Positions 26,896 through 36,572 are shown, numbered from the stretch's first letter. The stretch: 64,000 nt of DNA from Streptomyces sp. DG1A-41 (GCF_037055355.1 NZ_CP146350.1:6161001-6225000), one strand, 5' to 3'. A program made the numbers and translations. Notes: generated from the sequence alone by a model not told the origin.

Positions 26896-27723
26896 GTGGA
26901 ACGCACCGCGCAGGCCGACGAGACGGCCACGCCGACGCCGACGGGCGCGCCCGTTTCCGACATGTCGGGGCTGCTGGACGGGGTGCCGCGGCAGCGGGCC
27001 GCCGGCCGAGGGCCGTGCGAGACGGTGGACCCGGGCGTACGAGAGTCCACTGCGGTGGAGAAGTTCCGGCCTCGGCTCCGGGTACTGCGGCCGTGGCGGC
27101 TGCTCCCCACTCCCGCGGGTACGCCGTTCACGTTCGGGTACACGATCGTCCTCTGCGTCACCTCGCTGATCTCCGCGTACGCGGATCCCGCCCTGGTGCG
27201 CGCCCTGCTCCAGGGCTCCAGCACGGATGTGGCGCACCTGGTGCGGACGCCGGAGCTGGTGCTGGTCGGCAGTGCGCTGTGGCTCGCGGGCGGGGTGGCC
27301 TCGCCGTTCGCGATCGGGTTCGTGCTCGTGCTGACCGCGCTGGAGAGGCGGATCGGCGGCCTGCGCACGGCCGGTGTGTTCCTGCTCGGGCATGTCCTCG
27401 CCACCCTGGCGACCGAGGTCCCGGTGGGTCTCGCGGTGCTGGCCGGGCAGCTCCCCGAGAGTTCGCTGCACCGCCTCGACTACGGCGTCAGCTTCGGTGT
27501 CGCCGCCGGCACCGGCGCCCTGGCCGGTCTGCTGCCGCTCTGGCTGCGCGTGCCGCTGCTGGCCGCCTTCGGCGGGATGCTTCTCCAGGACCTGCTCGCC
27601 CTCGCCGATCCGATGACGAACTGGGGGCATCTGATCGCCCTGGCCATCGGCATCGCGACCTGGCCGGTGGTCCGGCGGTGGCGGGAGAGGCATGCCGGCT
27701 CGGTCGGATGGGCCCGGAGCTGA
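26896..27723 (+). CDS. Rhomboid-like integral membrane protein
   Basis: The product has 275 residues. After a soluble 65-residue N-terminus there are about six hydrophobic helices. The candidate nucleophile is in DYGVSFGVAAG (rhomboids use GxSx) and a candidate partner His lies in NWGHLIALAIGIA on the last helix. The order Ser helix 4, His helix 6 fits the family, but the motif is GVSFG rather than canonical GxSG/A, so protease activity is uncertain. GTG at 26896 follows GAAGGAG. Confidence 0.7.
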   Translation: MERTAQADETATPTPTGAPVSDMSGLLDGVPRQRAAGRGPCETVDPGVRESTAVEKFRPRLRVLRPWRLLPTPAGTPFTFGYTIVLCVTSLISAYADPALVRALLQGSSTDVAHLVRTPELVLVGSALWLAGGVASPFAIGFVLVLTALERRIGGLRTAGVFLLGHVLATLATEVPVGLAVLAGQLPESSLHRLDYGVSFGVAAGTGALAGLLPLWLRVPLLAAFGGMLLQDLLALADPMTNWGHLIALAIGIATWPVVRRWRERHAGSVGWARS

Positions 27724-27735
27724 AGGCGAGGCCGT

Positions 27736-28402
27736 TCAGGACCGGGGGCAGTGCTTCGCGCTGGTGAGCAGGGCCGCCACCTCCCAGCCCAGCGCCTCGT
27801 AGAGCCCTCGACCCGCGGGCGTACCGGCGAGCACACCGGTCCGTGCCCCCTGCCGGACGGCGGCGTTCTGCAACGTCCGCATGACGAGGCTGCCGAGTCC
27901 CTTGCGGCGATGCTCCGGGGTCGTCTCGATCTGGTCGGCGACGGCGGTGGCGCCGGTCGGGGCGATCTGCCCGCGTGCCGCCAGGGAACCGTCCGGGGCG
28001 GCCACCATCACACGCGTCACTCCGCCGCGCGACCAGCTGCGCAGCCGGTAGCCGCCGGGCACGTCCGGACTGTTCCCCGGGCCAGCCGGACCGTCATCAG
28101 GTAGCCGGGCTCGGGGTCGATCCACCAGCTGTCGTCCAGCCGGCCGGCCGCCACCGCCGGGTCCCGGAACGCCTTCAGCCACACGCCGGCCCGGTCACCG
28201 CGCCGGCCACCTTGCGGACGGCCGTCTCGTCGAGGTCGTCGCCGGTCGCGCCGAACACGTGCCGGGTGACGTGGCCGTTCGTCCCCACGTCGATCGTGCA
28301 GCCCCACGGCTCGGTCACGGGCGGAGCCGCCCCGCGCGACACGATCCACCCGTCCACCCACGCCCGCACGGTCTCGTCCACGCCACCCCCTGTAATAGCC
28401 AC
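27736..28402 (-). pseudogene. GNAT acetyltransferase with two apparent frameshifts
   Basis: Three frames must be joined. The first (GTG at 28402) reads VDETVRAWVDGWIVSRG to VRKVAGAVTGP; the second VWLKAFRDPAVAAGRLDDSW to YLMTVRLA; the third SPDVPGGYRLRSWSRGGV to the acetyl-CoA motif TTPEHRRKGLGSLVMRTL and YEALGWEVAALL. Adding one G in the run at 28186-28194 and one at 28075-28083 restores one continuous protein of about 222 residues with intact GNAT motifs. Both lesions are single missing bases in G/C runs, so a sequencing error is as likely as real decay. Confidence 0.8.
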
Positions 28403-28512
28403 TCGACGTATTGGTCTGTTACATGGCTGACTCTACGGTTCCGATCGCCCCTGGTGTCACGTTCGATCGCTCACAGCGAACGGGCGGTGGGGAACATCCG
28501 GCGGCTCCCGCG

Positions 28513-28533
28513 CATTGAGTCGGCATAGCTCAA
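28513..28533. promoter_or_regulatory. HAIR element (HspR-binding site) upstream of lon
   Basis: ATTGAGT, seven bases, GCTCAAC matches the HAIR consensus CTTGAGT-N7-ACTCAAG at 11 of 14 positions with correct spacing. It ends 22 bases before the lon start. HspR control of lon is established in Streptomyces lividans, so the heat-shock repressor is the likely ligand. Confidence 0.82.
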
Positions 28534-28555
28534 CTTGACTGCCGAAGGGGAGATC

Positions 28556-30970
28556 ATGGCTTCGACGTCCACACCGCTCACCCTGCCCGTGCTGCCGCTC
28601 GACGACGAGGTCGTGCTGCCCGGGATGGTGGTCCCGCTGGACCTGAGCGACTCCGAGGTGCGTGCGGCGGTGGAGGCCGCGCAGGCCGCCGCCAAGTCAC
28701 AGCCCGGAAAGCCCAGGGTGCTGCTGGTGCCACGCATCGACGGCACGTACGCCAACACCGGCGTCCTCGGCACCGTCGAGCAGGTCGGGCGGCTCGCCGA
28801 CGGCGACCCCGGTGCCCTGATCCGCGGCCGGGGGCGGGTGAGGATCGGTGCGGGGACCACGGGTCCCGGCGCGGCCCTCTGGGTCGAGGGAACCCGCGTC
28901 GACGAATCCGTCCCGGAGCCGCTGCCAGGGCAGGTCGCCGAACTGGTCAAGGAGTACAAGGCCCTCGCCACGGCCTGGCTCCGAAAGCGCGGTGCCTGGC
29001 AGGTCGTCGACCGCGTCCAGGCCATCGACGACGTCTCGGCGCTCGCCGACAACTCCGGCTACTCGCCCTTCCTGACCACCGATCAGAAGGTCGAGCTGCT
29101 GGAGACCGCCGACCCGGTGGCCCGGCTCAAGCTCGCGACCCAGCAGCTGCGCGACCACCTCGCCGAGCAGGACGTGGCCGAGTCCATCGCCAAGGATGTC
29201 CAGGAAGGCGTCGACAAGCAGCAGCGCGAGTTCCTGCTGCGGCGTCAGCTGGAAGCGGTCCGCAAGGAGTTGCGCGAGCTGAACGGCGAGCAGGAGGGCG
29301 AGGAGTCCGACGACTACCGCGCCCGGGTGGAGGCCGCCGACCTGCCCGAGAAGGTCCGCGAGGCCGCGCTCAAGGAGGTCGACAAGCTGGAGCGCTCCTC
29401 CGACCAGTCGCCCGAGGGCTCGTGGATCCGCACCTGGCTCGACACGGTCCTGGAGATGCCGTGGAACGAGCGCACCGAGGACGCCTACGACATCCAGGGC
29501 GCCCAGGCCGTCCTCGACGCCGAGCACTTTGGCCTGGAGGACGTGAAGGAGCGGATCACCGAGTACCTGGCGGTGCGCAAGCGGCGTGCCGAGCGGGGGC
29601 TGGGCGTGGTCGGCGGGCGGCGCGGCGGTGCCGTGCTCGCGCTCGTGGGGCCGCCCGGCGTCGGCAAGACCAGCCTGGGCGAGTCCGTCGCCCACGCCAT
29701 GGGCCGCAAGTTCGTCCGGGTCGCCCTCGGCGGCGTCCGCGACGAGGCCGAGATCCGCGGTCACCGGCGTACGTACGTCGGTGCCCTGCCCGGCCGGGTC
29801 GTGCGCGCCATCAAGGAGGCCGGGTCGATGAACCCGGTCGTGCTGCTCGACGAGATCGACAAGGTGGGCTCGGACTTCCGGGGCGACCCGGCGGCGGCCC
29901 TGCTCGAAGTACTCGATCCGGCGCAGAACCACACCTTCCGGGACCACTACCTGGAGGTCGAACTGGACCTGTCGGACGTGGTCTTCCTCGCGACCGCCAA
30001 CGTCCTGGAGGCGATCCCGGAGGCGCTGGCCGACCGGATGGAGATCGTCCGCCTGGACGGCTACACCGAGGACGAGAAGATCGTCATCGCCCGCGACCAC
30101 CTGCTGCCGCGCCAGCTGGAGCGGGCCGGACTCGACAAGGACGAGGTGGCCATCGACGAGGGCGCGCTGCGCAAGCTCGCCGGTGAGTACACGCGCGAGG
30201 CGGGCGTCCGCAACCTGGAGCGTTCGATCGCACGGCTGCTGCGCAAGGTCGCGGCCCAGCACGAACTGGGCGAGCGGGAGCTGCCGTTCACCGTCCGGGA
30301 CGAGGACCTGCGCGGCCTGATCGGACGGCCGCACCATGTGCCCGAGTCCGCCCAGGACCCGGCCGAGCGCCGGACGTCCGTGCCGGGCGTGGCGACGGGC
30401 CTCGCGGTGACGGGCGCCGGCGGTGACGTGCTGTACGTCGAGGCGTCGCTGGCCGACCCGGAGACGGGCGCGGCCGGGCTGACCCTGACCGGTCAGCTGG
30501 GGGACGTGATGAAGGAGTCCGCGCAGATCGCGCTGAGCTTCCTGCGCTCCCGCGGTGCCGAGCTGGAACTGCCGGTGGGCGATCTGAAGGACCGGGGTGT
30601 CCACATCCACTTCCCGGCGGGCGCGGTCCCCAAGGACGGCCCCAGCGCCGGCGTCACGATGACCACGGCCCTCGCCTCGCTCCTGTCCGGCCGTCTGGTC
30701 CGTACGGACGTGGCGATGACCGGCGAGGTCTCGCTGACCGGCCGGGTCCTGCCGATCGGCGGTGTGAAGCAGAAGCTGCTGGCCGCCCACCGCGCCGGGA
30801 TCACCACCGTGATCATCCCCAAGCGCAACGAACCCGACCTGGACGACGTCCCGGCGGAGGTGCTGGACAAGCTCGACGTCCACGCCGTCACCGACGTCCG
30901 CCAGGTCCTGGAGCTGGCGCTCGCGCCCGCCACCGCGGAGGCGGCGCCGGAGGTTCCGGTGGCCGCGTGA
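28556..30970 (+). CDS. lon: ATP-dependent Lon protease
   Basis: The 804-residue product has an N-terminal LON substrate domain (about 1-210), a coiled-coil linker with LLRRQLEAVRKELREL, AAA+ ATPase with Walker A GPPGVGKTS (about 365) and Walker B VLLDEIDK, then the serine protease domain. The catalytic Ser lies in KDGPSAGVTM (about 696) and Lys in GGVKQKLLAA (about 738). It degrades misfolded and specific regulatory proteins. ATG at 28556 follows GAAGGGGA; an upstream in-frame start at 28535 would place the start inside the operator region. Heat-shock control through the HAIR element is likely. Confidence 0.97.
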   Translation: MASTSTPLTLPVLPLDDEVVLPGMVVPLDLSDSEVRAAVEAAQAAAKSQPGKPRVLLVPRIDGTYANTGVLGTVEQVGRLADGDPGALIRGRGRVRIGAGTTGPGAALWVEGTRVDESVPEPLPGQVAELVKEYKALATAWLRKRGAWQVVDRVQAIDDVSALADNSGYSPFLTTDQKVELLETADPVARLKLATQQLRDHLAEQDVAESIAKDVQEGVDKQQREFLLRRQLEAVRKELRELNGEQEGEESDDYRARVEAADLPEKVREAALKEVDKLERSSDQSPEGSWIRTWLDTVLEMPWNERTEDAYDIQGAQAVLDAEHFGLEDVKERITEYLAVRKRRAERGLGVVGGRRGGAVLALVGPPGVGKTSLGESVAHAMGRKFVRVALGGVRDEAEIRGHRRTYVGALPGRVVRAIKEAGSMNPVVLLDEIDKVGSDFRGDPAAALLEVLDPAQNHTFRDHYLEVELDLSDVVFLATANVLEAIPEALADRMEIVRLDGYTEDEKIVIARDHLLPRQLERAGLDKDEVAIDEGALRKLAGEYTREAGVRNLERSIARLLRKVAAQHELGERELPFTVRDEDLRGLIGRPHHVPESAQDPAERRTSVPGVATGLAVTGAGGDVLYVEASLADPETGAAGLTLTGQLGDVMKESAQIALSFLRSRGAELELPVGDLKDRGVHIHFPAGAVPKDGPSAGVTMTTALASLLSGRLVRTDVAMTGEVSLTGRVLPIGGVKQKLLAAHRAGITTVIIPKRNEPDLDDVPAEVLDKLDVHAVTDVRQVLELALAPATAEAAPEVPVAA

Positions 30971-30989
30971 CGGAGGCCACCGGATAAGG

Positions 30990-31025
30990 GAAGGCCCGGG
31001 TCCCGTGAGGGAAACCCGGGCCTTC
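30990..31025 (+). terminator. Terminator of lon
   Basis: A perfect 12-bp stem, GAAGGCCCGGGT (30990-31001) with 31014-31025, and a 12-base loop lie 20 bases after the lon stop. No T-run is present. Confidence 0.8.
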
Positions 31026-31108
31026 ACGGTGTGGCGGCCCTGTGGACGCGCACCGCATGACCTGCGGAATACTTGCCGAACTGCGGCGATGGCCGCAGGT
31101 GGCGGAAA

Positions 31109-31633
31109 ATGCAGGTACGGGACAACCGAGGCAGGGCTCACGTGCACGAGGACGGCAACGACGACGGACACCGGGACGCCTCTCTGGCCGGAACCGGCGT
31201 GGATCAGCCTGCCTTCCTGGCGCTGGAGCGGGAGCTGACCGTGCTGCTGCGGCGGGCCCGGGCCAGTCAGGGCGAGATGGCCCGGGAGGTCCACCCCGAC
31301 CTCGAGTCGTCGGCGTACGGCCTGCTCGTACGGCTGGACGAGTGCGGCAAGCAGCGGGCCACCGAGCTCGCCGCCTACATCGGCGTCGGCAAGGCCACCA
31401 TGTCCCGCCAGCTGCGCGCCCTGGAGGAACTCGGCCTGATCGCCCGCGAGCCCGACCCCGCCGACGGACGCGCCTGGCTCGTCGCCCTCACCCAGGAGGG
31501 CCACGACCGGGTCGGGCGGGTGCGTGACGCCCGCCGCGCCCGCTACGCCGGCCGCCTGGCCGACTGGGACACCCACGAGGTCACGGAACTGGCCCGGCTG
31601 CTGCACCAGCTCAACCGCGGCATGGAGAAGTAA
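31109..31633 (+). CDS. MarR family transcriptional regulator
   Basis: The 174-residue product (163 if GTG at 31142 is used) has the MarR winged helix: LVRLDECGKQRATELAAYIG, GKATMSRQLRALEELGLI and the wing PDPADGRAWLVALT. The N-terminal 30 residues are Asp/Gly-rich and not conserved. AGGTGGCGG precedes the ATG at 31109; the signal before 31142 is weaker. The ligand is unknown. It stands alone between lon and a convergent phosphatase-like gene. Confidence 0.85.
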   Translation: MQVRDNRGRAHVHEDGNDDGHRDASLAGTGVDQPAFLALERELTVLLRRARASQGEMAREVHPDLESSAYGLLVRLDECGKQRATELAAYIGVGKATMSRQLRALEELGLIAREPDPADGRAWLVALTQEGHDRVGRVRDARRARYAGRLADWDTHEVTELARLLHQLNRGMEK

Positions 31634-31703
31634 CACCCGGTTCCCGGTGTTCGGGCCTTTCCGGCTGCTCGGAACCCTCCGAGTGTCCCGGAACTCTCCG
31701 GGT

Positions 31704-32489
31704 TCAGAACTCCACGTAGACGACCGTCGCGTCGTCGTGCGTCTTGCCCCGGCCCAGGAACGATCTGGCCGAATCCGCTCGCTCCAGCATCCGTACCCGG
31801 TCCACCAGCGCCTGGGGCCCCTCCTTGCGCACGAGGTGGAAGCAGTCCGTCCAGTCGCCCTCCTCGAACCTTTCGACCCAGCGGGTGGCGCCGTCCGTCA
31901 GGGCGGCCAACGCCCGGACCTCGCACCGGGACAGGGAGCCGGTCACCGCCCGGCGGGCCACCGAGGGATCGGCGGCCGCCGTGAAGAAGCCGCCCTCCTT
32001 GTTGCGGAGCGTGGAGTCCACCAGCGCGGCCGTGGCCAGGGCCGAGCGGGGGAGGAGGGCCAGACGGTCGTCCAGGAAGGGCGTCACCACGCCGTCCGGG
32101 GACTCCACGAGGAGAGCCGAGTCCGACAGGACCAGGTACTCCACCGTCTCCGGGGACCAGCGGGCCGCGACCACCGTGGCCTGAGGAGCTCGGGGGTGAG
32201 AAAGGTCACAGGTTGAGGCGTGCGCCTCGGCGGTACGCGCGATGGCGCGGGACAAGGCGTCGACCAGGGGAACATCCGGGAGCGAAACGGTCAGTTCGGT
32301 CAGAGCTCCACCGAGGCGCGCGGTGAACCAGGGGACGGAATGCAGACAACCCGTCCCGCCCTTCGGCGGTGTGACACCGTCCAGCACGACGACCGAACCG
32401 CCCTGTCCGGAGGCCGGTAGTCCGACACTGGCGAAGTCCTCGTTGGCGCGATCCGCGTCTCCCGGTTCCGAGGCGAGTTCCGTACGCAT
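31704..32489 (-). CDS. PP2C-like phosphatase domain protein
   Basis: The 261-residue product shows a reduced PP2C layout: GDADRANEDFASV at the start, VVVLDGVTPP where the metal-binding DGxG is normally found, LAALTDGATRWV, and HDDATVVYVEF at the end. Substitution of the Gly-rich DGMGG by DGVTP and loss of some metal ligands suggest altered or no phosphatase activity. ATG at 32489 starts MRTELASEPG. It is convergent with the MarR gene and divergent from the conservon. Confidence 0.75.
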   Translation of the reverse strand: MRTELASEPGDADRANEDFASVGLPASGQGGSVVVLDGVTPPKGGTGCLHSVPWFTARLGGALTELTVSLPDVPLVDALSRAIARTAEAHASTCDLSHPRAPQATVVAARWSPETVEYLVLSDSALLVESPDGVVTPFLDDRLALLPRSALATAALVDSTLRNKEGGFFTAAADPSVARRAVTGSLSRCEVRALAALTDGATRWVERFEEGDWTDCFHLVRKEGPQALVDRVRMLERADSARSFLGRGKTHDDATVVYVEF

Positions 32490-32845
32490 CCAGCCAGTCT
32501 GCACGAGCCCTTCACAAGGTCGGCAAAAGACTGGCAATGATTGCCGGACCGGTGCGGCAATGCAGGTCAGACGCCCCGTTTGGGATGGAATGTTTTGTTC
32601 CGGGAAGACGTGGTGGCGAATACTGCCACCGCCCGCCCACGGCGTCCAACCGGCCTGCCACGCAAGGCCGCTGCAAGGGCCAGCGGAACTTGCCCCCCAA
32701 CTCTCCTCCGGGGTTCACTCCTTCGGGTGGCGGGTCAGGTGATGCGGGTGCGCTGCCCACCGGCGCTGGGAGGGTCGGGAAGTGTACCTGGAGTGCGCAC
32801 CAGTTGACGGAGCGTCATCCGGGCCCATGAGTTCACGAGTCAGGA
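32490..32845. other. 356-base intergenic region before the conservon
   Basis: It contains the promoters of the phosphatase-like gene and cvnA. A perfect inverted repeat GGCAAT-G-ATTGCC lies at 32533-32545, just upstream of the phosphatase-like gene, and may be its operator. TTGACG at about 32805 could be a -35 for cvnA. I see no coding sequence or RNA gene here. Confidence 0.4.
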
Positions 32846-35632
32846 ATGCGAGCACCGGTGCAGAAGACGCGGCCTCGTCGCACAGGCAAGCAGACGGCCC
32901 CCGTTCAGGGCGCTGAGCCGACGCCCCCCACCGGCAAGGGCCGCCCCACCCATGTACGCAACCGGCTCATCGTCGCCGTGGCCGTGGTCGCCGCGGCCAT
33001 CGCCGGTGCGGGAACCCCGTCCGTCCTCGCCGCCTCCGGGCAACTCCACGACTCGCAGGAGCTGGTGACACTCGCCGAGCAGACGCAGGACGCCCTCGCG
33101 CTCGCGCACTCCCTCGCCGACGAGCGTGACGACGTCACCTCCTACATCGCGGCCGGCCGCCCCAAGTCCAAGGCGCCCTCCGAGCAGCGCAGTGCCCGGG
33201 TGGACCGGCAGGTCGAGGAGCTGCGGGCCGACACCGACACGCCCGCCTCGCTCCGCTCCGACCTCGACGCGATCGCGGCCGCGCGCCGGTCGGCGCTCAC
33301 CGGCAAGAGCAGCGCTCTCCAAGCGCACCAGGCGTACTCCGTCGCCATCACCGAACTCCACCGGCTCGCCGAGCGGCTGGCACAGCAGGCGCCGCCCCGC
33401 GCGGGCTCAGGCGGATACGCCCTGGCCGAGCTCGACTCCGCCGTGCAGCAGGCCGCCGCGGCCCGGGGGCTGCTGCTCGCCGCCCTCAGCGTGCCGCGTG
33501 GCACCGAGACGGTCATCGACCCCGTCACCGGCCTGCCGACCGAGACCTCCTCGGACGCCGACGCCCGGCAGCGCGACGCCCTGAGCGCCGCCGCCCAGCA
33601 GGCCCGGCTGCGCTCCGACGCGGCCCTGGCCGACTTCCGCGAAACCGCGCCCAAGCCGGCCCGGACCTCCTTCGACAGCACGGTCACCGGCACCGAGGTC
33701 AACTCCGCCGAGAAGTACCTCGCCACGCTCACCGACCAGCCGACCCTCTCCAGCAACGAACTCTTGACCAACGCCAGGAAGCTGGACGCGGCCCTCTCCG
33801 CCCGGATCGACCTGATGCGCGGCGTGGAGTCCGCCCTCTACGACCGGCGCACCAAGGACCTGGAGGCGCTGCGCGACGACGACGTCACCGCGCTGGAGAT
33901 CCGCATCGCCGTCCTCGGCGCCCTGATGCTGCTCGCCGTCGGCGTCGCCACGGGCATGGCCCGCAGCCTCACGCGTCCCCTCGCGGTCCTGCGCCTGGGC
34001 TCGAAGCGCCTGGCCGAGGCGGAGGTCCCGGCGGCCGAGGAACCCGTCAAGTTCACCGGCCGCAACGACGAGTTCGCCCAGGTCGTCCGTTCCGTCAACG
34101 CCCTGCACGCGCACGCCGTCGCCCTCACCGAGCGAATCGCCACGCTGGAGTCCGACCGCAAGCACCTCGTCGGCCAGCGCCAGAAGATGGCCGACGCGCG
34201 CGAGGAACTGCGCGGCGAACTCGCCGAGTCCGCCGCCCAGCTGGAGCGGCTGCGCACGGCCATCGGCGGCACGTTCGTCAACCTCGCGCTGCGCACCCTC
34301 GGGCTGGTCGAGCGGCAACTGGCCGTCATCGAGAATCTGGAGGAGCGCGAGCAGGACCCGGATCGCCTCGCCACGCTGTTCAAGCTCGACCACTTCGCCA
34401 CGGTCATGCGCCGGCACAGCGAGAACCTCCTCGTCCTCGCCGGCACCGAGCACGTCCAGCACGCCGCGGGGCCCGTGCCGCTCGTGGACGTCGTCCGCGC
34501 CGCGGTGAGTGAGATCGAGCGGTACGAGCGGGTCCGGATCGCCGCCCTGCCGCCGCACGCGCACATCGCCGGGTTCGCCGCGGACGACCTGTCCCACCTG
34601 CTGGCCGAACTCCTGGAGAACGCCACCTCGTTCTCGCCGCCCGACCGGCCCGTCGAGATCTCCGGCTGGCTGCTGGAGAACGGCGAGGTCATGCTCTCGG
34701 TCCAGGACGAGGGCATCGGCATGACCGAGGACCGGCTGGAGCGCCTGAACGCCCGCCTCGCCGACTTCGACCCGGAGGCGCCGTACGACCAGGAGGGCGA
34801 GGACGGTCTCGGCCTCGGCCTGTACGTCGTGGCCCGCCTCGCCCACCGGCACGGTGTGCGCGTGCAGCTGCGTGAGCAGAAGCAGGGCGGTGTCGCGGCG
34901 GTCGTCGTCCTGCCCCGCACCCTGCTGGCGGCGGCCCCGCCCGCGTCCGTCCCGGCCTCCGGACCTCTTCCGGGTGCCACTCACACCGTGGCGTTCCCCG
35001 GTGCCGACGCCGAGGCCAACTCCAACGTCCTGCACGGCCGCGCGGGCAGCGGCGACCCGCTGGTGGCGCTGGCGGAGAAGGCGGTACGGCGCGAGGCGGC
35101 GGCGGATGCCGCTTTGGCCGCACCCGCGACAGAGGTGACGGCACCGGCGGAAACCCCCGCCGAGACCACGATGGAGCTGCTGGCCCCGATACCGCAGGGG
35201 GAGCCGGAGCCGACGCAGCACGAGCCCGCGGCCGACGGCGAAACGGCCCCACAGGGGCCGCCCGCACTTGACGACGAAACCCGCACGGGAGGTGCGGGTG
35301 GGAAGGACACCGCCGAAGGCGAAGCCGAGGCGGAACACGAACGCGCGCCCGACGACGAAGAGGACCGCGTCACGGACAAGGGCCTCCCCAAGCGCACTCC
35401 CAAGATCACCGCCCCGGCCCAGGCCCCGCGCCAGCGGACCGGCTCCGTCGACGCCGAAGCCCTCCGCCGCCGCCTCGGCGGCTTCCGCCAGGGCGCCCAG
35501 GCGGGCTACCGCGAGGTGGAGGCGGAGATCGCCGAGAAGACGGCCTCGCACCAGCGGCCGGACACCGGCGCATCAGAACCAGCTGAATCCGAAGAAGCCA
35601 CGGGGGGCACAGTCGAGGAGGCAAGCAGTTGA
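32846..35632 (+). CDS. cvnA: Conservon sensor kinase with nitrate/nitrite-sensing-type domain
   Basis: The product has 928 residues: a membrane helix at about 37-60, a long extracellular helical NIT-like domain (about 60-350), a second helix (ALEIRIAVLGALMLLAVGVA), HAMP-like region, dimerisation helices with KLDHFATVMRRHSENLLVLAG, and an HATPase (N box ELLENATSFSPP, G1 DEGIGM, G2 GLGLGLYVVA). The last 250 residues are disordered, Ala/Pro/Glu-rich, ending with a basic RRRLGGFRQGAQ segment. In conservons CvnA signals to the small CvnB-D module rather than a response regulator. The stop overlaps the cvnB start by three bases. Confidence 0.92.
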   Translation: MRAPVQKTRPRRTGKQTAPVQGAEPTPPTGKGRPTHVRNRLIVAVAVVAAAIAGAGTPSVLAASGQLHDSQELVTLAEQTQDALALAHSLADERDDVTSYIAAGRPKSKAPSEQRSARVDRQVEELRADTDTPASLRSDLDAIAAARRSALTGKSSALQAHQAYSVAITELHRLAERLAQQAPPRAGSGGYALAELDSAVQQAAAARGLLLAALSVPRGTETVIDPVTGLPTETSSDADARQRDALSAAAQQARLRSDAALADFRETAPKPARTSFDSTVTGTEVNSAEKYLATLTDQPTLSSNELLTNARKLDAALSARIDLMRGVESALYDRRTKDLEALRDDDVTALEIRIAVLGALMLLAVGVATGMARSLTRPLAVLRLGSKRLAEAEVPAAEEPVKFTGRNDEFAQVVRSVNALHAHAVALTERIATLESDRKHLVGQRQKMADAREELRGELAESAAQLERLRTAIGGTFVNLALRTLGLVERQLAVIENLEEREQDPDRLATLFKLDHFATVMRRHSENLLVLAGTEHVQHAAGPVPLVDVVRAAVSEIERYERVRIAALPPHAHIAGFAADDLSHLLAELLENATSFSPPDRPVEISGWLLENGEVMLSVQDEGIGMTEDRLERLNARLADFDPEAPYDQEGEDGLGLGLYVVARLAHRHGVRVQLREQKQGGVAAVVVLPRTLLAAAPPASVPASGPLPGATHTVAFPGADAEANSNVLHGRAGSGDPLVALAEKAVRREAAADAALAAPATEVTAPAETPAETTMELLAPIPQGEPEPTQHEPAADGETAPQGPPALDDETRTGGAGGKDTAEGEAEAEHERAPDDEEDRVTDKGLPKRTPKITAPAQAPRQRTGSVDAEALRRRLGGFRQGAQAGYREVEAEIAEKTASHQRPDTGASEPAESEEATGGTVEEASS

Positions 35633-36153
35633 CCGCTCCCAGTACCTTCGGACTGATCGGACTGAGCAGTGAGGCCCGCAATCTGCACTGGTTGCTGACC
35701 AACCTCGTCGAGGAGGTGCCCGGCATCCTCTCGGTCGCGGTCGTCTCGTCCGACGGACTGCTCCTGCTGTCCTCCGACGACCACCGCAACCAGCAGGCCC
35801 GGGAGGCCCTTCAGGCCCGCGGGACCAAGAAGACCGGCCCCCGCGGCTCCGCCGCCGACCTGGCCACCATCGTCTCCGGCATCGGCAGCCTCACCGTCGG
35901 CGCCGCCAAGCTGATGGACATCGGCGGGGTCCGGCACACCATGGTCGCGATGGACGAGGGCAGCCTGTTCGTGATGTCCATCAGCGACGGCTCGCTGCTC
36001 GGCGTCCACGGCTCCGCGGACTGCGACATGAGCGTGGTGGCGTACCACATGGCTCTGTTCGTGGGCCGCGCCGGCCACGTCCTGACGCCCGAACTCCGCA
36101 GCGAACTCCGAAAATCCCTGGCGGATTCCCAGACGACGGGGAGTGCACGATGA
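35629..36153 (+). CDS. cvnB: Conservon roadblock/LC7 protein
   Basis: The 174-residue product has a roadblock/LC7 fold: NLHWLLTNLVEEVPGILSVA, then VVSSDGLLLLSSDD and GIGSLTVGAAKLMDIGG. Such proteins bind and regulate small Ras-like GTPases, as MglB does for MglA. The start is TTG at 35629 overlapping the cvnA stop, with GAGGAGG eight bases upstream. Four-base overlap with cvnC. Confidence 0.92.
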   Translation: MTAPSTFGLIGLSSEARNLHWLLTNLVEEVPGILSVAVVSSDGLLLLSSDDHRNQQAREALQARGTKKTGPRGSAADLATIVSGIGSLTVGAAKLMDIGGVRHTMVAMDEGSLFVMSISDGSLLGVHGSADCDMSVVAYHMALFVGRAGHVLTPELRSELRKSLADSQTTGSAR

Positions 36154-36572
36154 GCAGTACGCCCAGGCAGCAGCTCCCGGTCCGCGGCGGTGACCGCAAA
36201 CCCGCCCGGGTCCGCCCCTACTCGCTCACCGGCGGCCGTACCCGCTTCGGCCACGTCCTGCTGGTGGAGACGTTCGTGGCGAGCACGGCCGCGCTGGACG
36301 CCCCGGAGGAGCGCAAGGAACTGACGAACGGCTCCCTGTCCACCCGCGTGATGCCGGAACTGCGGGCCATCGTCGAACTGTGCCGCCGGATGCGTACGGT
36401 GGCCGAGATCGCCGCGCTGCTGAAGATGCCGCTCGGCGTGGTCCGCGTGCTCCTCAGCGACCTCGCGGACCAGGGAAAGATCCGTGTGTACGGGACGGGC
36501 ACCGGCCATGGCACGGGCCGCCCGGACCGAGCTCTGCTGGAAAGGGTGCTGAGTGGACTCCGTCGTCTCTGA
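36150..36572 (+). CDS. cvnC: Conservon DUF742 winged-helix protein
   Basis: The product has 140 residues. DUF742 is marked by VRPYSLTGGRTR near residue 20 and the helix-turn-helix-like ELCRRMRTVAEIAALLKMPLGVVRVLLSDL, ending in a wing. It is proposed to form a membrane-tethered complex with CvnA, B and D. ATG at 36150 overlaps the cvnB stop (ATGA); the 3' end overlaps cvnD by 20 bases. Confidence 0.92.
   Translation: MSSTPRQQLPVRGGDRKPARVRPYSLTGGRTRFGHVLLVETFVASTAALDAPEERKELTNGSLSTRVMPELRAIVELCRRMRTVAEIAALLKMPLGVVRVLLSDLADQGKIRVYGTGTGHGTGRPDRALLERVLSGLRRL

Noticed and set aside
28697..31636. 979-residue open frame on the reverse strand across lon
   Set aside because: It is antisense to the highly conserved lon gene; its length comes from high GC at third positions, which removes stops. 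Residues are low-complexity Gly/Arg/Leu/Gln with no domain.
35406..36509. Reverse-strand frames opposite cvnA-cvnC
   Set aside because: They are shadows of tightly overlapping conservon genes with clear domains on the forward strand.
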